Source: Dryas octopetala
Taxonomy: Eukaryota > Streptophyta > Magnoliopsida > Rosales > Rosaceae
Direction: 5' to 3'
Length of the DNA: 64,000 nucleotides
NCBI GenBank assembly: GCA_963921425.1
Contig: OY992840.1
Span: 8,062,501 to 8,126,500 of the forward strand
The position numbers and the translations under genes are program-made. Below the pieces are notes generated by a model. It was not told the origin of the DNA, searched no databases, and saw only the letters and a list, made by a program, of their open reading frames with translations. This document shows positions 12,618 through 25,610 of this stretch, in pieces (position 1 is the first letter of the stretch; every line of letters begins with the position of its first letter).

Positions 12618-15615
12618 TTACGGTTATATAAGAACCAGATTGTGTATAAATAACTGAAGGATAGGGTATCCTTCGGAAGAAACATACTAGAGACTGAAAA
12701 CTGTAGAACACCATAGCTAACTGTTTATTATTAATATTTCAACCCCTTGTCTTTTAAGGTTTGATAAACAGATTTTTTTTATTGTATTTCAAATGCTTCT
12801 CTCTTTTCTTTAGATATTGGCCACTGCTTATATTCGACACGAGCCTTGGGAAATGGGAGTGCATAAAAGGAATGGGGTTGTCTATCTTGATGTGCATAAA
12901 CTACCTGAAAGGCCACAAAGTGAGTTGGATCGTCGAAGGTACTGGAGTTTCATATTTTCTTTTCAACACTTCATATGGTCTTTCTAGGATGATAATGAGT
13001 ATGTTCTTAGAGTAATTGAAACGGCTTCCCTGGTTTAGGCAATGGAGTTCTTCAGCCTAATAGATTTATGAATGAATATCAATGCTTTCAAACCTTTCTA
13101 CTCAAATTGTACCTGAAAGATGGATTAGAAGCCGACTGTTTTCAACTTTTCATTATGAAAGGGGAATTCTGATAAGGAATGCCATAGGCTAAAGGTGTTG
13201 CTAATCTTTCTGGGAATCTATAATATAATACTGGGATGAGGGTAAGAATTGGTGCAGAAGTGATCTTAAAATTATTGAGGGAGATGAAATTTTTTGATAA
13301 AATACCTTAGCAGCTACTTTTAATCGACATTGGTTCAAGACTCCTAAACATGTATAGGTGTGCATCTTTCCATCGTTGTTACTATTCTCATTTCAGGTGT
13401 GCTTTATTTAATCTTGTCTTTTCAACTTAGGTGTTACTGGGGATATTGTTTTGAGAGTCTTGCCACTGAAGATCCAGGAAGAGGTCATGGAGAACCGATA
13501 CATCATGTTGATGCCAATATTGAATACTGTTCTGTGATCAAAACCAAACTAGGGGCTCATCGTATTCTGATGGGTGCTGAAATGGATTGCTGCGATTCAA
13601 CTGATGATGGAAGGAGGTTTTATGTGGAGTTAAAGACAAGTCGTGAGGTTGACACTCTTTTTTCTGCACCCTCATGTACCATGCAGTTTTTTTTATTCTC
13701 TGAGCTTTCTTACCGTACTACTTGTAAATTTCTCATTCAATTTTGCAGTTGGATTATCATACTGAGGAAAGATATGAGAGAGAGAAGCTCCTCAAGTTTT
13801 GGGTACATTTGGCTTATGATAAATTCATATATATGTTTCTCTTCCATTTGTACATTATTTACTGTACTGTTTTCTTACCTAGAAATAAGTTTGTGCTAGA
13901 GATTGACATGCAAAGTTACAGACTTTGTTTGTATTTTAGTGTTGTCTAGTTTTATTGAGGAATTGGGTTTTTGTCATTGTTTCTGATCATTTTCCTTTTT
14001 ATATTTCAAAAATCTGTTATTCGTAAAAGAGTTAACTTGTCTACTATATTTGCCACAGATCCAATCATTTTTAGCTGGTGTTCCCTATATCGTCATTGGA
14101 TTTAGGTAACCCCCATTTCTGCTTAAACCATTTACTTTCTTACTGGATAGACTATTAATTGTACATCAAAAAATTGCTTATGTTTCAAATGGTTTCAGTA
14201 GAAACAGAATGGTCTGAATGGCTTATATGTTAAAGGGTGCAAAAGAATGGTAATTCCTAAAATTGACATAAATACTAGCGAATTCATAGAAGAATGAGAA
14301 ACATCACAACCTGACATGCATTGTATATTTCATTGTGCAGTTTGTTGCTCCTGGTAGAGAAGTGGAAATTCTTTTTAATTTCTGCTCTATAAATTTAGAT
14401 CTGTTTTAAGTATCTTGTTTTTCATGCAGGGACGATGCAGGTAGACTTGTACGCACGGAGAGACTAAGAACCAAAGATATAACACAGAGAGTGAAAATGA
14501 AGAACTACTGGCAGGTGAGTTTTGTTTTCTGAGAAAAATTTTATTCAAGAAATCTGTCAGTATCATTGGTCCTATTAGATTGTCAAAAGAAATACACTAT
14601 TTACTATGCGAACCTGAGCAAAAGCTGTCTCAAGGTGCACATGACAAGCACCATTCTGGTGATAGTATGATTTTTGAAGTTTATTGCTTGTGGTTTTCGC
14701 GAATAAATGTCTGTTTGTCACTTCTAATGAACCTTGTTGGCAGGGAGGAGTTTGCTTGGCATTTGCTGATGAGGTATTATGCTGGCTCTATGGAACAGTC
14801 AAAGAGAGTGAGTTTTAATCTTTATTATTCTTTTCCCTTGAGTTCAATTGGTTGCTCTCATGAGGAAAATAAAGAAGTTAGATAATCTTATAATGGTAAA
14901 TGCACTTTTAGTAAAGTTTTTGTTTCTTGTTTTCTTAATTAAAGAAATAGAGGGGAGAAGGAGACGTGAGAGAGGAAAAGAAAGCATATAATGGTTTTTA
15001 ACATTAAAACTAATCGGTTCTTAGTTTTAGATCTATCTATTCTTCATCTTCTCTTTCATCTCTCGTCTATATCTCTTATTTCTCTCCTCTTTCTCCCTCT
15101 AAAGTTTAAACAGAAAACAAAATGTTGTTAAAAATGGGCCTTTAATGGTAAGATGATGTGATCTTTTGAAAAAAAATAATGAAAACTTTCTCAAAAACAT
15201 TGACATGGCAGCTTCCTTATCAGACTAAGTGTATTGCAAAACTTCTCCTGCACTTGGTGCATGAAACATTGAGGTACTACACATTAATTGTATTTAGAAA
15301 GGTTGACAAGGCACACCACATGGGCATTTTAAAACTGAGAGATATACTCTTAAACTCACTGTATATATAAAAGTTCTCTTACAATAGCTTTCCATAGCTG
15401 AAGTAGTTATGAGATTCGGGTTTCTGTTTAATGTAAACAATGTTTTCCTCAGCAATCAGATGTAGCATTTGTTAAATAATCTGTGTGCTATTTTTGCATG
15501 TGTGGCTTCAGATGAAGATTACATATTGCAGTTTGCTCCTCCTTTCAACCGTTTGGAGCTTCTACAGGCCCAATCTTGCCCAGACGCAATCACTAACCAT
15601 GTTATGCAGTTGTAG
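9978..15615 (+). CDS. DXO1: Decapping nuclease DXO homolog (plant DXO1)
   Basis: Removes non-canonical 5' caps such as NAD+ from RNA; plant DXO1 acts in nucleus and plastid-linked RNA metabolism, and its N-terminal extension is reported to assist cap methylation. Thirteen exons: 9978-10335, 11053-11300, 11689-11754, 11869-11947, 12123-12205, 12306-12329, 12814-12938, 13431-13647, 13749-13802, 14059-14105, 14430-14514, 14744-14807, 15512-15615; total 517 residues, close to the Arabidopsis length of about 540. Residues 1-200 are the disordered plant extension: acidic [17 protein letters not shown], a long serine run, then an RG-rich stretch. The nuclease fold follows. Expected metal-binding residues are present: E336 (GYCFES), E378 and D380 (GAEMD), E394 and K396 (YVELKTS). 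All splice sites are GT-AG and every join keeps frame. The start was chosen at MDYSEQ; the longer upstream frame lacks family similarity. Confidence 0.95.
10473..10795. repeat. Tandem duplication in DXO1 intron 1
   Basis: Two adjacent copies of a unit of about 168 bp (10473-10640 and 10641-10795), each opening TGTAGCATGCCCAAGTGATT and containing GGGTTTTCTAGC and GCATGTTGGTGTCCTA. A weaker partial copy precedes them near 10400-10470. Non-coding, T/G-rich on the transcript strand. Confidence 0.8.
12591..12617 (+). repeat. (AC)n microsatellite in a DXO1 intron
   Basis: About 13 CA units lie between exons 6 and 7. Simple-sequence repeat, likely length-polymorphic. Confidence 0.9.
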
Positions 15616-16139
15616 ACATTTATTGACGCCCGCTATATATAATTGAAGCAATAGACAGAAGTGGGGTGGGGGCTTAAATCACTAACTGCGTTTTTTCCTT
15701 GTTTTTTTTCTTCGGATTAGTTGTAATTATGAAGCACAAAACGTGCTGTCATCTTATGCTTAGCTACCTCAAAATGGTCGTTGAAAATTGCAAACCGTTT
15801 TCTTTTTCTTTTCATAGTAGAGTAAGACCATTACAGACCACAAAAAGGTAGTTAGACCATTGTAATTTGGCTGAGGTCACCAATTCTGAAAATTATGTCT
15901 AACTTCTGTTTTTTGTTTGTTATTTTCTGATTTACAAGTGTAAAACATTCTCAATGGCCGAGGTCACTATAATTTGCAGATTTTTACAATCAAGAGATTC
16001 AAAGTATTTCCCACTTTATTATTATTATTAATAGCTGAAAAGAATGCAAATTATTTACTTCTCAAATTCGCACTTCGTGTCAATGCACAAGTTGGTTTCT
16101 CATTCCCCCTTTCCTCAAGGCAATGAAATTTATCTTCTC

Positions 16140-17055
16140 TATATTGAAGATGAGCCCAAATGAACTCCATGGATTCCAAGTTACATGAACCCGAATGGCT
16201 GTGCGTTTCTACATCAACCTCTCCAATGGGTTCTAAGTTCTAACTTGTACCAGTTTCCAATCTCAACTAGGATGATATTCTCAATGCGTTCTAAGTTGAT
16301 TGAAATGTTACTTTTCTCAAAGATTCACAGTCAGCTACATACAAATCTCTACTCTTGGAGAGAATTCCTTCAAGTGTTTTGTGCCTCTTACACTTGAAAA
16401 AAAAAAAATAGTGGATCGAGCCTTGTAAGACATCTGATGCAATTTGGTAGGTTACAAATTCGATTGAAATCGTCATCAGAAACATTGCAGCTCGAAAGAC
16501 TTGATTATACTAAAGGTGTGGTAAAGAATCCCAAACAATTTTTGGTCTTCTGCTTGACCATGATTTGACCTCCCAAGTGGTTGAGAGCTAGTAATCGATG
16601 AATTGGAATTCCATCTGCTTGATGTACTTTGAGAGATTGCATTATCCTCATGACCTCCCATGCAAACTCAATGAGAATTTATTTATTTATTTATTAAACA
16701 ATGGTTTCTTCATGAGATTTGAACTCAGGACCTACTCTGACAAAGAGAAATTAAGTGTCATCCACTAAACCAAATGGTCATTGGTAGAAACTCATTTACA
16801 TTTAAGCAACCAGATATATAGCAAGTGTTTCAAGAAATTTTAGCATAGAAATGTTCTTTGGAAGCTTCCTAATGTTTTTGCAACCTTCCATATTCAAGTA
16901 AACAAGTTTCTCTAGTTTTCTAATGGATTCATGGACATCAACCAAGCTTGCACAATTTTTAAGAATTAGTCTCCTTAAACTGAGGACTTGTGAGAAGTCA
17001 GCGATTTCGGTAAGGCTATGAGATGGCTGAGATCAAGGATCTTCAGTGAAAAAAA
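16140..17055 (-). pseudogene. Decayed TIR-NBS-LRR (TNL) resistance gene, LRR part
   Basis: On the minus strand, 17050-16850 encodes LKILDLSH, then (one frame change later) SLTEIADFSQVLSLRRLILK, ending with LVYLNMEGCKNIRKL. This is the characteristic TNL leucine-rich-repeat wording (LKILNLSHSHYL..TPDFS..PNLEKLIL). Beyond the SINE, 16660-16142 continues with SSLSSCNVSDDDF and a post-LRR phrase SRDLYVADCESLRKVTFQ, in several frames and with stops. No TIR or NB-ARC part is visible nearby. It is the remnant of an LRR exon of an immune receptor, clearly non-functional here. It lies tail to tail with DXO1. Confidence 0.8.
16671..16787 (-). mobile_element. tRNA-derived SINE inserted in the TNL relic
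   Basis: Read on the minus strand it has an A-box-like TTTGGTTTAGTGGATGACAC and a B-box-like GAGTTCAAATCTC, then a 3' tail of TAAA repeats. It is flanked by AAACTCA on both sides (16664-16670 and 16788-16794), a plausible target duplication. About 117 bp. It splits the LRR relic, so it inserted into that gene or its remnant. A shortened piece with the same opening (CCAATGACCATTTGGT in reverse) appears near 42090-42115. Confidence 0.7.
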
Positions 17056-17151
17056 AAAATAGGGGAAAGAGGGTGAGGGGTGAATTCTTACATCTGTATA
17101 ATTAATTATTCATGAAAAACTCCTAAAAGAAAAAAGTGTGTAGAGTATGCA

Positions 17152-17358
17152 GGTCCCCGTTATTTCAGTTTGCATTTTTCAAGGATCGTAGTTCCATTAA
17201 TGTCTTAATCAGGTCAAAATTGTCAAAATTGTCTACTTCATAGCCAATCAGGTGGTGTCACGTCAGTATTTTCTATCTCGATTTTGACGGATTGGACCTG
17301 ATTGCGACACTAATGGAAACACAATCTTTTAAAAAAGCAAATTGAAATGACGGGAACC
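17152..17358. repeat. Fold-back MITE, about 207 bp
   Basis: The left arm from GGTCCCCGTTATTTCAGTTTG through TTCCATTAATGTC..AATCAGGTC is mirrored by the right arm ending CAAATTGAAATGACGGGAACC-like sequence. Arms are about 65 bp with scattered mismatches. No coding content. Confidence 0.7.
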
Positions 17359-19339
17359 AATGTGCGACTCAGTCATAGTACAGGGACCAAAAACGCCTTT
17401 CGGCCAAAATGTAAAAAGTGCTGCTACATGTACACTCATTTCCTTCTCACTACACACCACACACAATTTCCTCTTACACACTCCATATAATTTTTTTAAT
17501 TTTACAATTTCTCAATAAACACCCCTAAATTCCAAAATACCCACACCTACACAGAAAAAAAAAAAAAAAAAAAAACACACCAACAGCCAACCCAAATCCC
17601 GACTCCACCCTGCACACAACCACCAAAGCTCCTCCTCCTCTCTCTTTCTCTTTCTCTTTCTCTTTCTCCTTTTCCTTCTCTTTCTCTTTCTTTTTCTCTT
17701 TCTCTTTTTCCTTCTCTATAGGGAGGAGGAGTGCACCGACCGCCGGCGATGAGAGCGGCGGCGGGGTGGCAGGAGGCAGAGGTGGGGGCTGGGATATATC
17801 GGAGTATAGGGTGGCAGGAGACATGGGTGGTTTGTTGTTTTTTCTTTTTTTTTGTTTTTTATTTTAAATAATACTTGTCCTTTATGACAATTTAGAATTG
17901 AGGCAAACTTGTAATTTTCTAAATTGATAGAGATGAATGTATAGTGAGAGAAAATAGGCTGTGCATATAGCAGCACTAGCTCAAACTAAAAGATTGATTT
18001 AACTTCAAATTAAGAATAAAATTATTTTGTTACACATTCATAGTTTACACATGATAAACCCACTCCCTTAAGTATTCAACACCTAGTTGGATGAACATAG
18101 GCAAGAAACGTATCATCACTTTCAAATTCAGCCATGACTTCCTCCTCCAGGCTAATGTATGCCTCTATTCCACCACCCTCTTTGGTGTCCATGATTTTTA
18201 CCAGGTTGTTGAAGGTCGGCGCCACCCATGTAGGCCTCCTCCAACCAAAATCAGTATATGATCATAGAGAGGAAATTTGCAAAATCAATAGGTCTGTGAG
18301 TGAGTTTGAGTGGAAACTGAGGCTTTTAAGATTCCAACTTCCCACATTAAATATGACCAAAAAACAAAAAAAGAGCACTTCCTAGATTAGATAATACAAT
18401 AATGTAAGCCCGTCTTTCTCTTTACAACGTTGGTAACTCAGTATTCTACTTATTAGAAATAAATGAGATTCCAAGTCAGTAATAAGTCAATCATCCTAAG
18501 CTCACCAGATTTACTCACTGAGCGATTGCATAGTGCATATATCTAGTTTGTTTGTTTGTTTTTTTTTTTTTTTTGTTACAAAAGGAGGCCAAGGAAAGAG
18601 GCCTATAGGGGTGAAAGGAAGGGGGGGGGGGGGGGGGGAGCGGATCGAAACCGATGAGCTAATAAATAAAATTAAAACCAATAATTCTAGACTCACCAAA
18701 TTATTCACTAGATATGTTTACCAAATCACATGTAATAAATGAAGCTCAAAAAAAAATGTCAGATTTGAACAAAATTTTGATGAACAAATTTTGTAAATGT
18801 AGGAGTGCTCTAAATGAAATAATGTTACTTCAATTGATAAATAAAATTTGTAAAACCAGTCTTAATAATATGATACAATGTAAACATACTAACTGGTTAA
18901 TGTCCTTAATATGTTAATCAACCAAAAGCAAATAAATTAAGATAGAATAACCACACTATCAAATAATTTTGATGGCAAGGCAAAGTTCTACTTTCGGATC
19001 AAGGATTCTTTGGAAAACCTTAATGATCGAACACAATTCTAAAGATATCATCTTAACTTTCCTAATTTTGATATAATTGCATCATTATTATTCGATTTTA
19101 TCTTTAGATATCTCGATAATGTCACCAAAATAATTATTTTGCAAAATTTCAAAAAATATTCATTCAACCACCTAATAAAATAAACGGTGTAAAATTGTGA
19201 CACAAACATATCCCATATAGAAGAAGACACAATGTTGCTCACTAGAAAGAGCCCAAAAAAGCCTTTTTCTTGCTTGCATATTCAATGCTTTCTATATATA
19301 AAATGACATTCTATGTGTTTTGGCTTAAAAAGTGATCCC
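17359..19339. other. Intergenic, simple-sequence rich
   Basis: It holds a poly-A run (about 17557-17574), a CTTTCT/TTTCTC pyrimidine tract (17638-17715), a poly-T run near 18560 and a 19-base G run near 18622-18640. No gene was recognised. The short open frames come from low-complexity sequence. Confidence 0.5.
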
Positions 19340-21505
19340 CTATGCCACGTAGGCAAGGAGCTTCGGGCATGCCACCATCCACGAGGGACGGAATCAAAAC
19401 AGGGAAACCTCGGCCGAGAATGGAACTGGGCCGAGGTTTAGGTCAGACGATTGTGGGCTGAGATTCAGCAATGACTCTCGGCCGATGCTTTTTTCTTGCC
19501 TAGTCTAGTGCTAAGACTTCGCTTAATTTGTGTGGAGTTGGACTCTGTGTGTAAATTCAAAAGTGGTTGATAATTTTTCCTAACTCAAACTCAAATTAAA
19601 GCAAATAACTTGAAGTGAAAAATAAGGGAGATGTGATGTGGGTGAGGTTGGTAACTCATGGTAGTTCTTACCACAAACACCATATCCTTAACCCAATCAT
19701 GTCATTTTCTGTGAAAATAGGCTTTGAAAATAAAAATAATAACCAAAAGAAGAACTGGCAGAAAACAAATCTGGGAAATAACTGGCTTTTACTCGTTGGG
19801 TAATAACTAAAGTCTAAAGATAGCAACCTTTTAAATGCCACTAAAAACTTGAGAGCTCAAAAGAGTAAGAGACTAGTCAAACATATGAATAAATAAATGT
19901 GCATTCATACCAACAGTTCAAGAAAATAGCAAACTTCTTTCTTATTGTTCATAGTTGAACATTCACACAAATGGAAAACGAGAAATATAATAAAAGCTAT
20001 TAACTGGTAAGTGACAAAAGCATTTTGCTCTTGCAGAAAAAAGGAAATACTAAAGAAAGAAACCAATGGTCTGAAGAACAGGTAAATACCAACAAAGATG
20101 GTGATAATAGGCTGACAACTACCTAAAAGCTTTGAGAGAATCGGTTTGAATAGGCAATGCTTTTGAATATTCGGAAGAAGTTCTTGGGATTTGAGTTTTA
20201 TTTTTTGGGGGTTGTTGATGATCCTTCAATCTTCTAAAAAGTTCTCTTTTCTTAGTCTTGTGGCTAGGATTTTTCAAGGTTCCTTTTCAGATAGGCTCCA
20301 CATGTAGGGTCCATGGAATCCCACTTTTCCCTTTAAGCTCTTTACCTAACCCTGTATTATGCCAGCTGTTCCTTTTTCCACGCTTGTCCTTTCTATGCCT
20401 GAGACAGTGATATTTGTTGTGCTGCTTTTCAAAGTTTGTCTCTTGGGTGATATCACTCTTTATTCCTTTTGTCCCTTGATTTGCTTGGCCAAGAATGTTG
20501 GATGGCAAGTTATGGACGTAGCAAATAAGTTGAGGCTGAGAAGTGGTTTTCTCGACCGAGATTTTGACTATCTTGACTTTTGTGATCTTCTTTCTGGCTC
20601 GATTTTTCAAGGAGCGACACGTGACAGCCTTTTTAAAGCCTAGTACTAACATGATTAGTGAGAGAATGGGTGAGACATGGTTTGTGTATTTATGAGCCAC
20701 CATCATCTTTAAATAACTATATAGAGTTAAATATAATAATTGAATGAGTTCTATTATAAAAAGCAAATCTTAGCTATTGGTAATGATTTTAGTTGAAAAG
20801 TGACCAAAACTTCACCTCTTATCAAATACAACAACAATTTAACCTAACTTTTATCAATACATATTTAGTTTACTCCAATTTCTTACATAAACCAAAACAT
20901 TTAAATCAATAAACATTATTATTTAAAAAAAGTGTCTTATTATTATTATCTAATGCAACAAGCATTAAAAGTATTATTTTATTGCGACATATCATGCCAA
21001 ACTATTGCTTAATATGTAAATCATTTCTTATTTCAAGTATAAGAGTATGATTTGGATGATCACACTATTTGTTTCATCTTTCCTTCATATTTTCTATGTG
21101 TTCCAAGATTAGACCATTTTACTTTGTATACAAAAGAAAAAGAAGAAATGGATGGATTTCAAATAACGGATTGGATCTAATCACTTTAAATTCAAAATAT
21201 TATATTGTACTATTGTTGTAGCTAAAAATATTTCGACTGTGGGTGGGCCAAAAAAACTGGCTTCATTTGGATCTTTTCGTCTGGGCTTCTGCGAGCATGC
21301 CACCAACCTGGGCTTGATTGGGCCCAAATTTGAAATTTACCTGTATTTGGACTCGCTGTAAGACGTTTTTGGCCCAATCTCTCACTGCGATCGTTCGGCT
21401 GAGTAAGAAACAAACTCACCCTAAGTTCTTTTCTTGCCTAGTAACTCTAGGACTTCACTGATCTAATTGCGTGGTGATGGTGTGCTCAAATTCAAATTAG
21501 TACCG
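19340..21505. repeat. Two diverged direct copies of an unidentified repeat (19340-19560 and 21230-21505)
   Basis: Both copies carry a GCATGCCACCA phrase followed after about 130 bp by TTTTCTTGCCTAGT, a CTA(A/G)GACTTC phrase and CAAATTCAAA, in the same order and orientation, at roughly 70 percent similarity. They are more GC-rich than their surroundings and contain CGGCCGAGG-like words, which recur at 21770-21830. The 1.7 kb between them has a 159-codon minus-strand frame (20766-20287) with no recognisable family. An old non-autonomous retroelement with worn terminal repeats is possible but not shown. Confidence 0.4.
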
Positions 21506-22122
21506 GTGGGATTCAAATGTAGTGGACTAAGATAAAAACAATACATAGAAAAATAAATGTAAACTGAACTTGCTGCAAACTGGGCTGATATATGATAGTG
21601 GTTTTGACCACAAATCTAGCCATTCCAGCACATATTCGTAATTAACATGATCAGAAGCCAAACATAAAAAGGTGATGGGCGGTCTGGTATGAAAGTGATG
21701 TTTCCCTTGGAAGTTTTCGGCCAAGGCCTTTGTTCTTTTGGTTCGTCACGGTCGATGATTTTGCCTATCTCAGCTTATCACGGCCGAGGGTTACTCCTTT
21801 CTCTGCTCACCACGGCGGAGGGTTAATTTGGTTGCCTGGGTCTTTGTTGGACGCTTTTCCTTCTTTTTTGGGCCATTGTCAGTCTTAGCGTTTGGGTTCA
21901 TTTCCTTAGGCCCGTTTACTTTGATAGGTCCAAACAACTATACTAATTTCAAATCTATTTTATGATTAGTGACGGGTCAATGTATTTGATGAAGAAAACA
22001 TGAGATGCTTGCAAAGACACAACATGTTTGTAATTTGCTGATAAAATTAGGAATCTCATTCAAATCAAGGTTTTGTTTCCAACAACCTATAAATCTTAGA
22101 TTGGTTCAGCAGAATTTACTTG

Positions 22123-22311
22123 TCAATGCATATTGTGTCTGCTGGAACTTTCCGCGCTTTTAGTCAGTGCCTTGGTAATGACATGACTAAGAATTCCAAT
22201 GGGGCAAAAAAACAGACAAAGAGAAACTGAGTGTCGCATCTCAATTTGGTTTTCCTGTCCTTCGCGAAAAACCTGCCTGGATGAATGAACAATGAGTGTT
22301 AGAATTGAGAA

Positions 22312-22369
<58 letters not shown>

Positions 22370-25300
22370 ACCTTGCAGCAAAGAGATCAACAACCAACAA
22401 GTGAATCCAGGCAGAAGCTAATGTCATCTCATTGGAGAACATCTTAGCTATACCAGGCAGCTGCACATAGTGCATAGGCAGAAAATAAAATTTTGTATAA
22501 GAAATTTTTGTAACTCATCAGAAAAGATTGCTGAACTTGTATATGCTAATACACACCTCTGGCAGCCAGTATTTATTTGCAAAAATCAACCGTAGCGTTT
22601 CAGGAGTCCAAGAGAGATATAGTAGATAAGCATAGAGAACTCCAAGCACAATATACGGTATACTACTTTCTGTAGATCTTTTAGTCTGCATTTTACGTGA
22701 TTTGAAACAATTTAGGTTCATCAGTTTGAATTGAGCAAACCTTGAAGAATTAAACAAAAAAGAAAAACAAAGGATTTACAGCCTGAAGACACGCATGGGT
22801 AGCAATATGAGGATTGAGGAGATTGAGGAAAATGTAATTCGGACATAAATAAATGTAAAACCATAAGGATTCAATTTGTGAAGAATTATGAACTAATATG
22901 GAAAGCAAGGAAGCACAAAACAATGAATTACAATTATTTGCGAAGAAATTTGGAAAAAGAAAGCATGCACATATATATGACTGAAGCATTCATAAAACAG
23001 CTTTCAATTACTTACAACAATCCATAATGATTAATCAGCATGCTGCAACATTGAATGAGAATCATAGGACTGAAAAAACAAAAATACAGAAAAACATACT
23101 AGTTCAGCTTTAGGTGCCAGAACCATGAGTGCATAGAATGGGAGAACTGCAGTTGTTCCCAAAGTAAAAGCAGTGCTAGCAATTTGAGAACTTGCCAACC
23201 CTGAAAAAAAAATATCAACCTTATTTTCATCTGTAATATTTGCAACTAAGCCTACCACCAGCCCTCCCACTAACATGAGGGGCTTAACGTCAAATAAATG
23301 GATCAAATAACAAGTAATGTCTAAACTTCAAAATTATCAAACTTATATGCATCATATGACAAGGCTATTAGTATATTTTTAAAGGAATTCAAGCCCAAGG
23401 GAAATTCAGGCAAAAAAAAAGTCCAAGAGTAATTAATCAGTTACCAAAAGAGCAAACAACAAACCACCAGAATAGGGCTCTCTGTTTTTTCTCAAAAATT
23501 TTGATGCCACTAGTACCAAAATACCAACACAATAACACTAGAAAAAAGGTATTTCTTATAAATTAAATGAAGAACCTTGAAGAACTGGATGTTGCAGCCT
23601 CATGCAACATGGCACACCAAGTACTAAGTCATAAGGAGATTGGCATAAAGAATTATCTATCTGGGGCTACTAATACTTGTTTGACATTGATCTACTGTCA
23701 GTTTGGCAAGCAAGAGACAGTAATTAACTTCAGTCATCTTAAATAACCATTCAGTTGCTCCATCATCAACTAAAACCTGGTGGTCTCTAATCTAATGGGT
23801 TCCTTCAGCCTAAAATTGCACTAACTGTATCCAAAAAATGAGACCTCAGAACTACAGAGCTTGCAATAATGGACAGGGAAAGCATTTACACATTGTTTTC
23901 AGTTAAGGATTGAAAGGTGACAAGTAGAATCCCCAAAATAGTTTATGGCAGTTATATAGGAAAGAAACTGGAGTAAAGAGGACTGCTCTCCTGAACAATA
24001 AAGCAGAAATTAGAGAAGGATCTTCAAACATTTAGAGAACTCAGTCAACTGTTACAATGACTAATGACCAATGAAGGTAATTTGTTAAGCTAAGATGACC
24101 TTTACTAATGCTTACAACTCTCAGAGGCTAACACCTCAAGGTTCAGGTAGGAAAGCTATTTCAAAACTTAAATTCAGTCACTCATGCAAAAATCCATGAA
24201 GCCCTAAACGATTCTATCACATCATACTATAACTCATAGTCATAATTAGAGACATATTCCCATTGATGCCAATGGGCGCTGGGGGGGGAGGTGATTGTAG
24301 TTCTTTTGAGCCTTTTATTTAATGCAAAGGACTATGCAACTAGATGTTATAAGACCCAATTTATCAATAGACATAGTGATTTGCAATGTCGTTGCAGTTG
24401 TCAATCAATTTGAAATCCCTAAATATGAACTCAAAATATAATTTTTCTTACAAAACTTATCAAAGTTGTCAAAGCTAGTTACAGCATTCTCTGGTCATAC
24501 AAATACTTGTAAATTGTTTGGGACATATGTGGGTATTTAAATGTCACTTCTACCAAAACATGCTCACAATTTTTCCATTTTTCATAATTTCTTGCACTTA
24601 AATGTTTTATGCGTAAGATATTCATGGGTTTTGATCCTCATACAGTTAGATATCCTAACTTATTTCCTCACGTACCTCTGTGAAGACTCTGTACTACAAA
24701 TGAGTATGGAATACAAGGTACTAACAACCATAAAACTACTTTTAAACTTTACAATATATAGCAGGATTTAATGCAGCCACCCAACATTGCAAATGAATAA
24801 TAAATGATTAAAAATAATTAAAAGTGGCAGAAAGGATCACATGACGCATATACTCCAGAGCCTTTTTGATGTGGAATGGATCTCTCAAGTTTTGGTCTTA
24901 TAGTCACTCTTGAACCTCCTACAAAACTCCAGTCCTTGTGAAAGTGAGCTCCCATTGTCACAAGCTGTTGACCAAAGAGTCCAGTGGTATTACTTCTGAG
25001 TGAGGAAGTGGACCTTTGTTCCCTTCCATCATTACTCCAAGGTCTTATAGTCTTCTTAGTGTGGTCAATCTATAAGAAACAGAACTTTAGTTCTAAGAGA
25101 AGCTCCCCAGCTAAATTATAAGTAAATGCACATGAACCAATTTAATTATTATCGAAGTTTTCAACTCAAAGTAGTTGTTTGATCTCAAAGTTCCATTTGG
25201 AAAATTTACATAGCAAGCAACGAAAGAAGACCAAGTAAGTAATTTTAATGGCAAAGAGAAATAATGCTGGCATACCCAAATTGTAAATACTGAGGAAACA

Positions 25301-25610
25301 CCCATTTGATATCTACACAAATTTCAGCAGCTAAAAATTATGAATTGTCAACTCTGATCTTGTAAATTGAACAAAACATAACTAATTCCAAACTATGCCA
25401 GATACCCATTTCAAGTGGATCTAAAATTCACACAAACCCAGTATAAAACTATAATTCAAAATGAAAAGATCACACAAATAAAATTAAAAAAAAAAAAAAA
25501 AACCCAAATGAAGAATTGGAGGGAAGAGAACATGAAGCTTGAAAAACTTAGAAAAAAAACCATACCTTGAGTGAGATTGGAGAATGGCAAAGGCAAGAAG
25601 AGAAGGCCAT
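22123..25610 (-). CDS. ABA4: ABA4 / neoxanthin-deficient protein (chloroplast membrane, DUF4281)
   Basis: Required for conversion of violaxanthin to neoxanthin in plastids, and so for abscisic acid precursors. Six exons on the minus strand: 25610-25566, 25069-24841, 23200-23100, 22685-22557, 22460-22372, 22276-22123; 248 residues. Exon 1 ([15 protein letters not shown]) and exon 2 form the transit peptide region, with [14 protein letters not shown] as in Arabidopsis ABA4. The membrane domain reads [20 protein letters not shown], then [32 protein letters not shown], then [28 protein letters not shown] and [19 protein letters not shown], with about four hydrophobic segments. Every join keeps frame, including T|GG for W and AG|G for R. 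The tail after ITKAL is short and variable, as usual. The 95-bp last intron is mostly a microsatellite. Little doubt about identity. Confidence 0.94.
22312..22367. repeat. (GT)n(GA)n compound microsatellite filling the last ABA4 intron
   Basis: About 9 GT units run directly into about 19 GA units. On the gene strand it reads CT repeats then AC repeats, starting 5 bases after the exon 5 donor GT at 22371-22370. It occupies more than half of a 95-bp intron. Confidence 0.92.

Noticed and set aside
16690-16790. A tRNA gene or tRNA-like RNA
   Set aside because: A- and B-box-like words are present, but there is no cloverleaf and there is a TAAA tail with target repeats, so it is a SINE.
20287-20766. 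159-codon minus-strand frame as a new gene
   Set aside because: No family resemblance, no clear splice partners, and it lies between two worn repeat copies; mentioned only as unrecognised.
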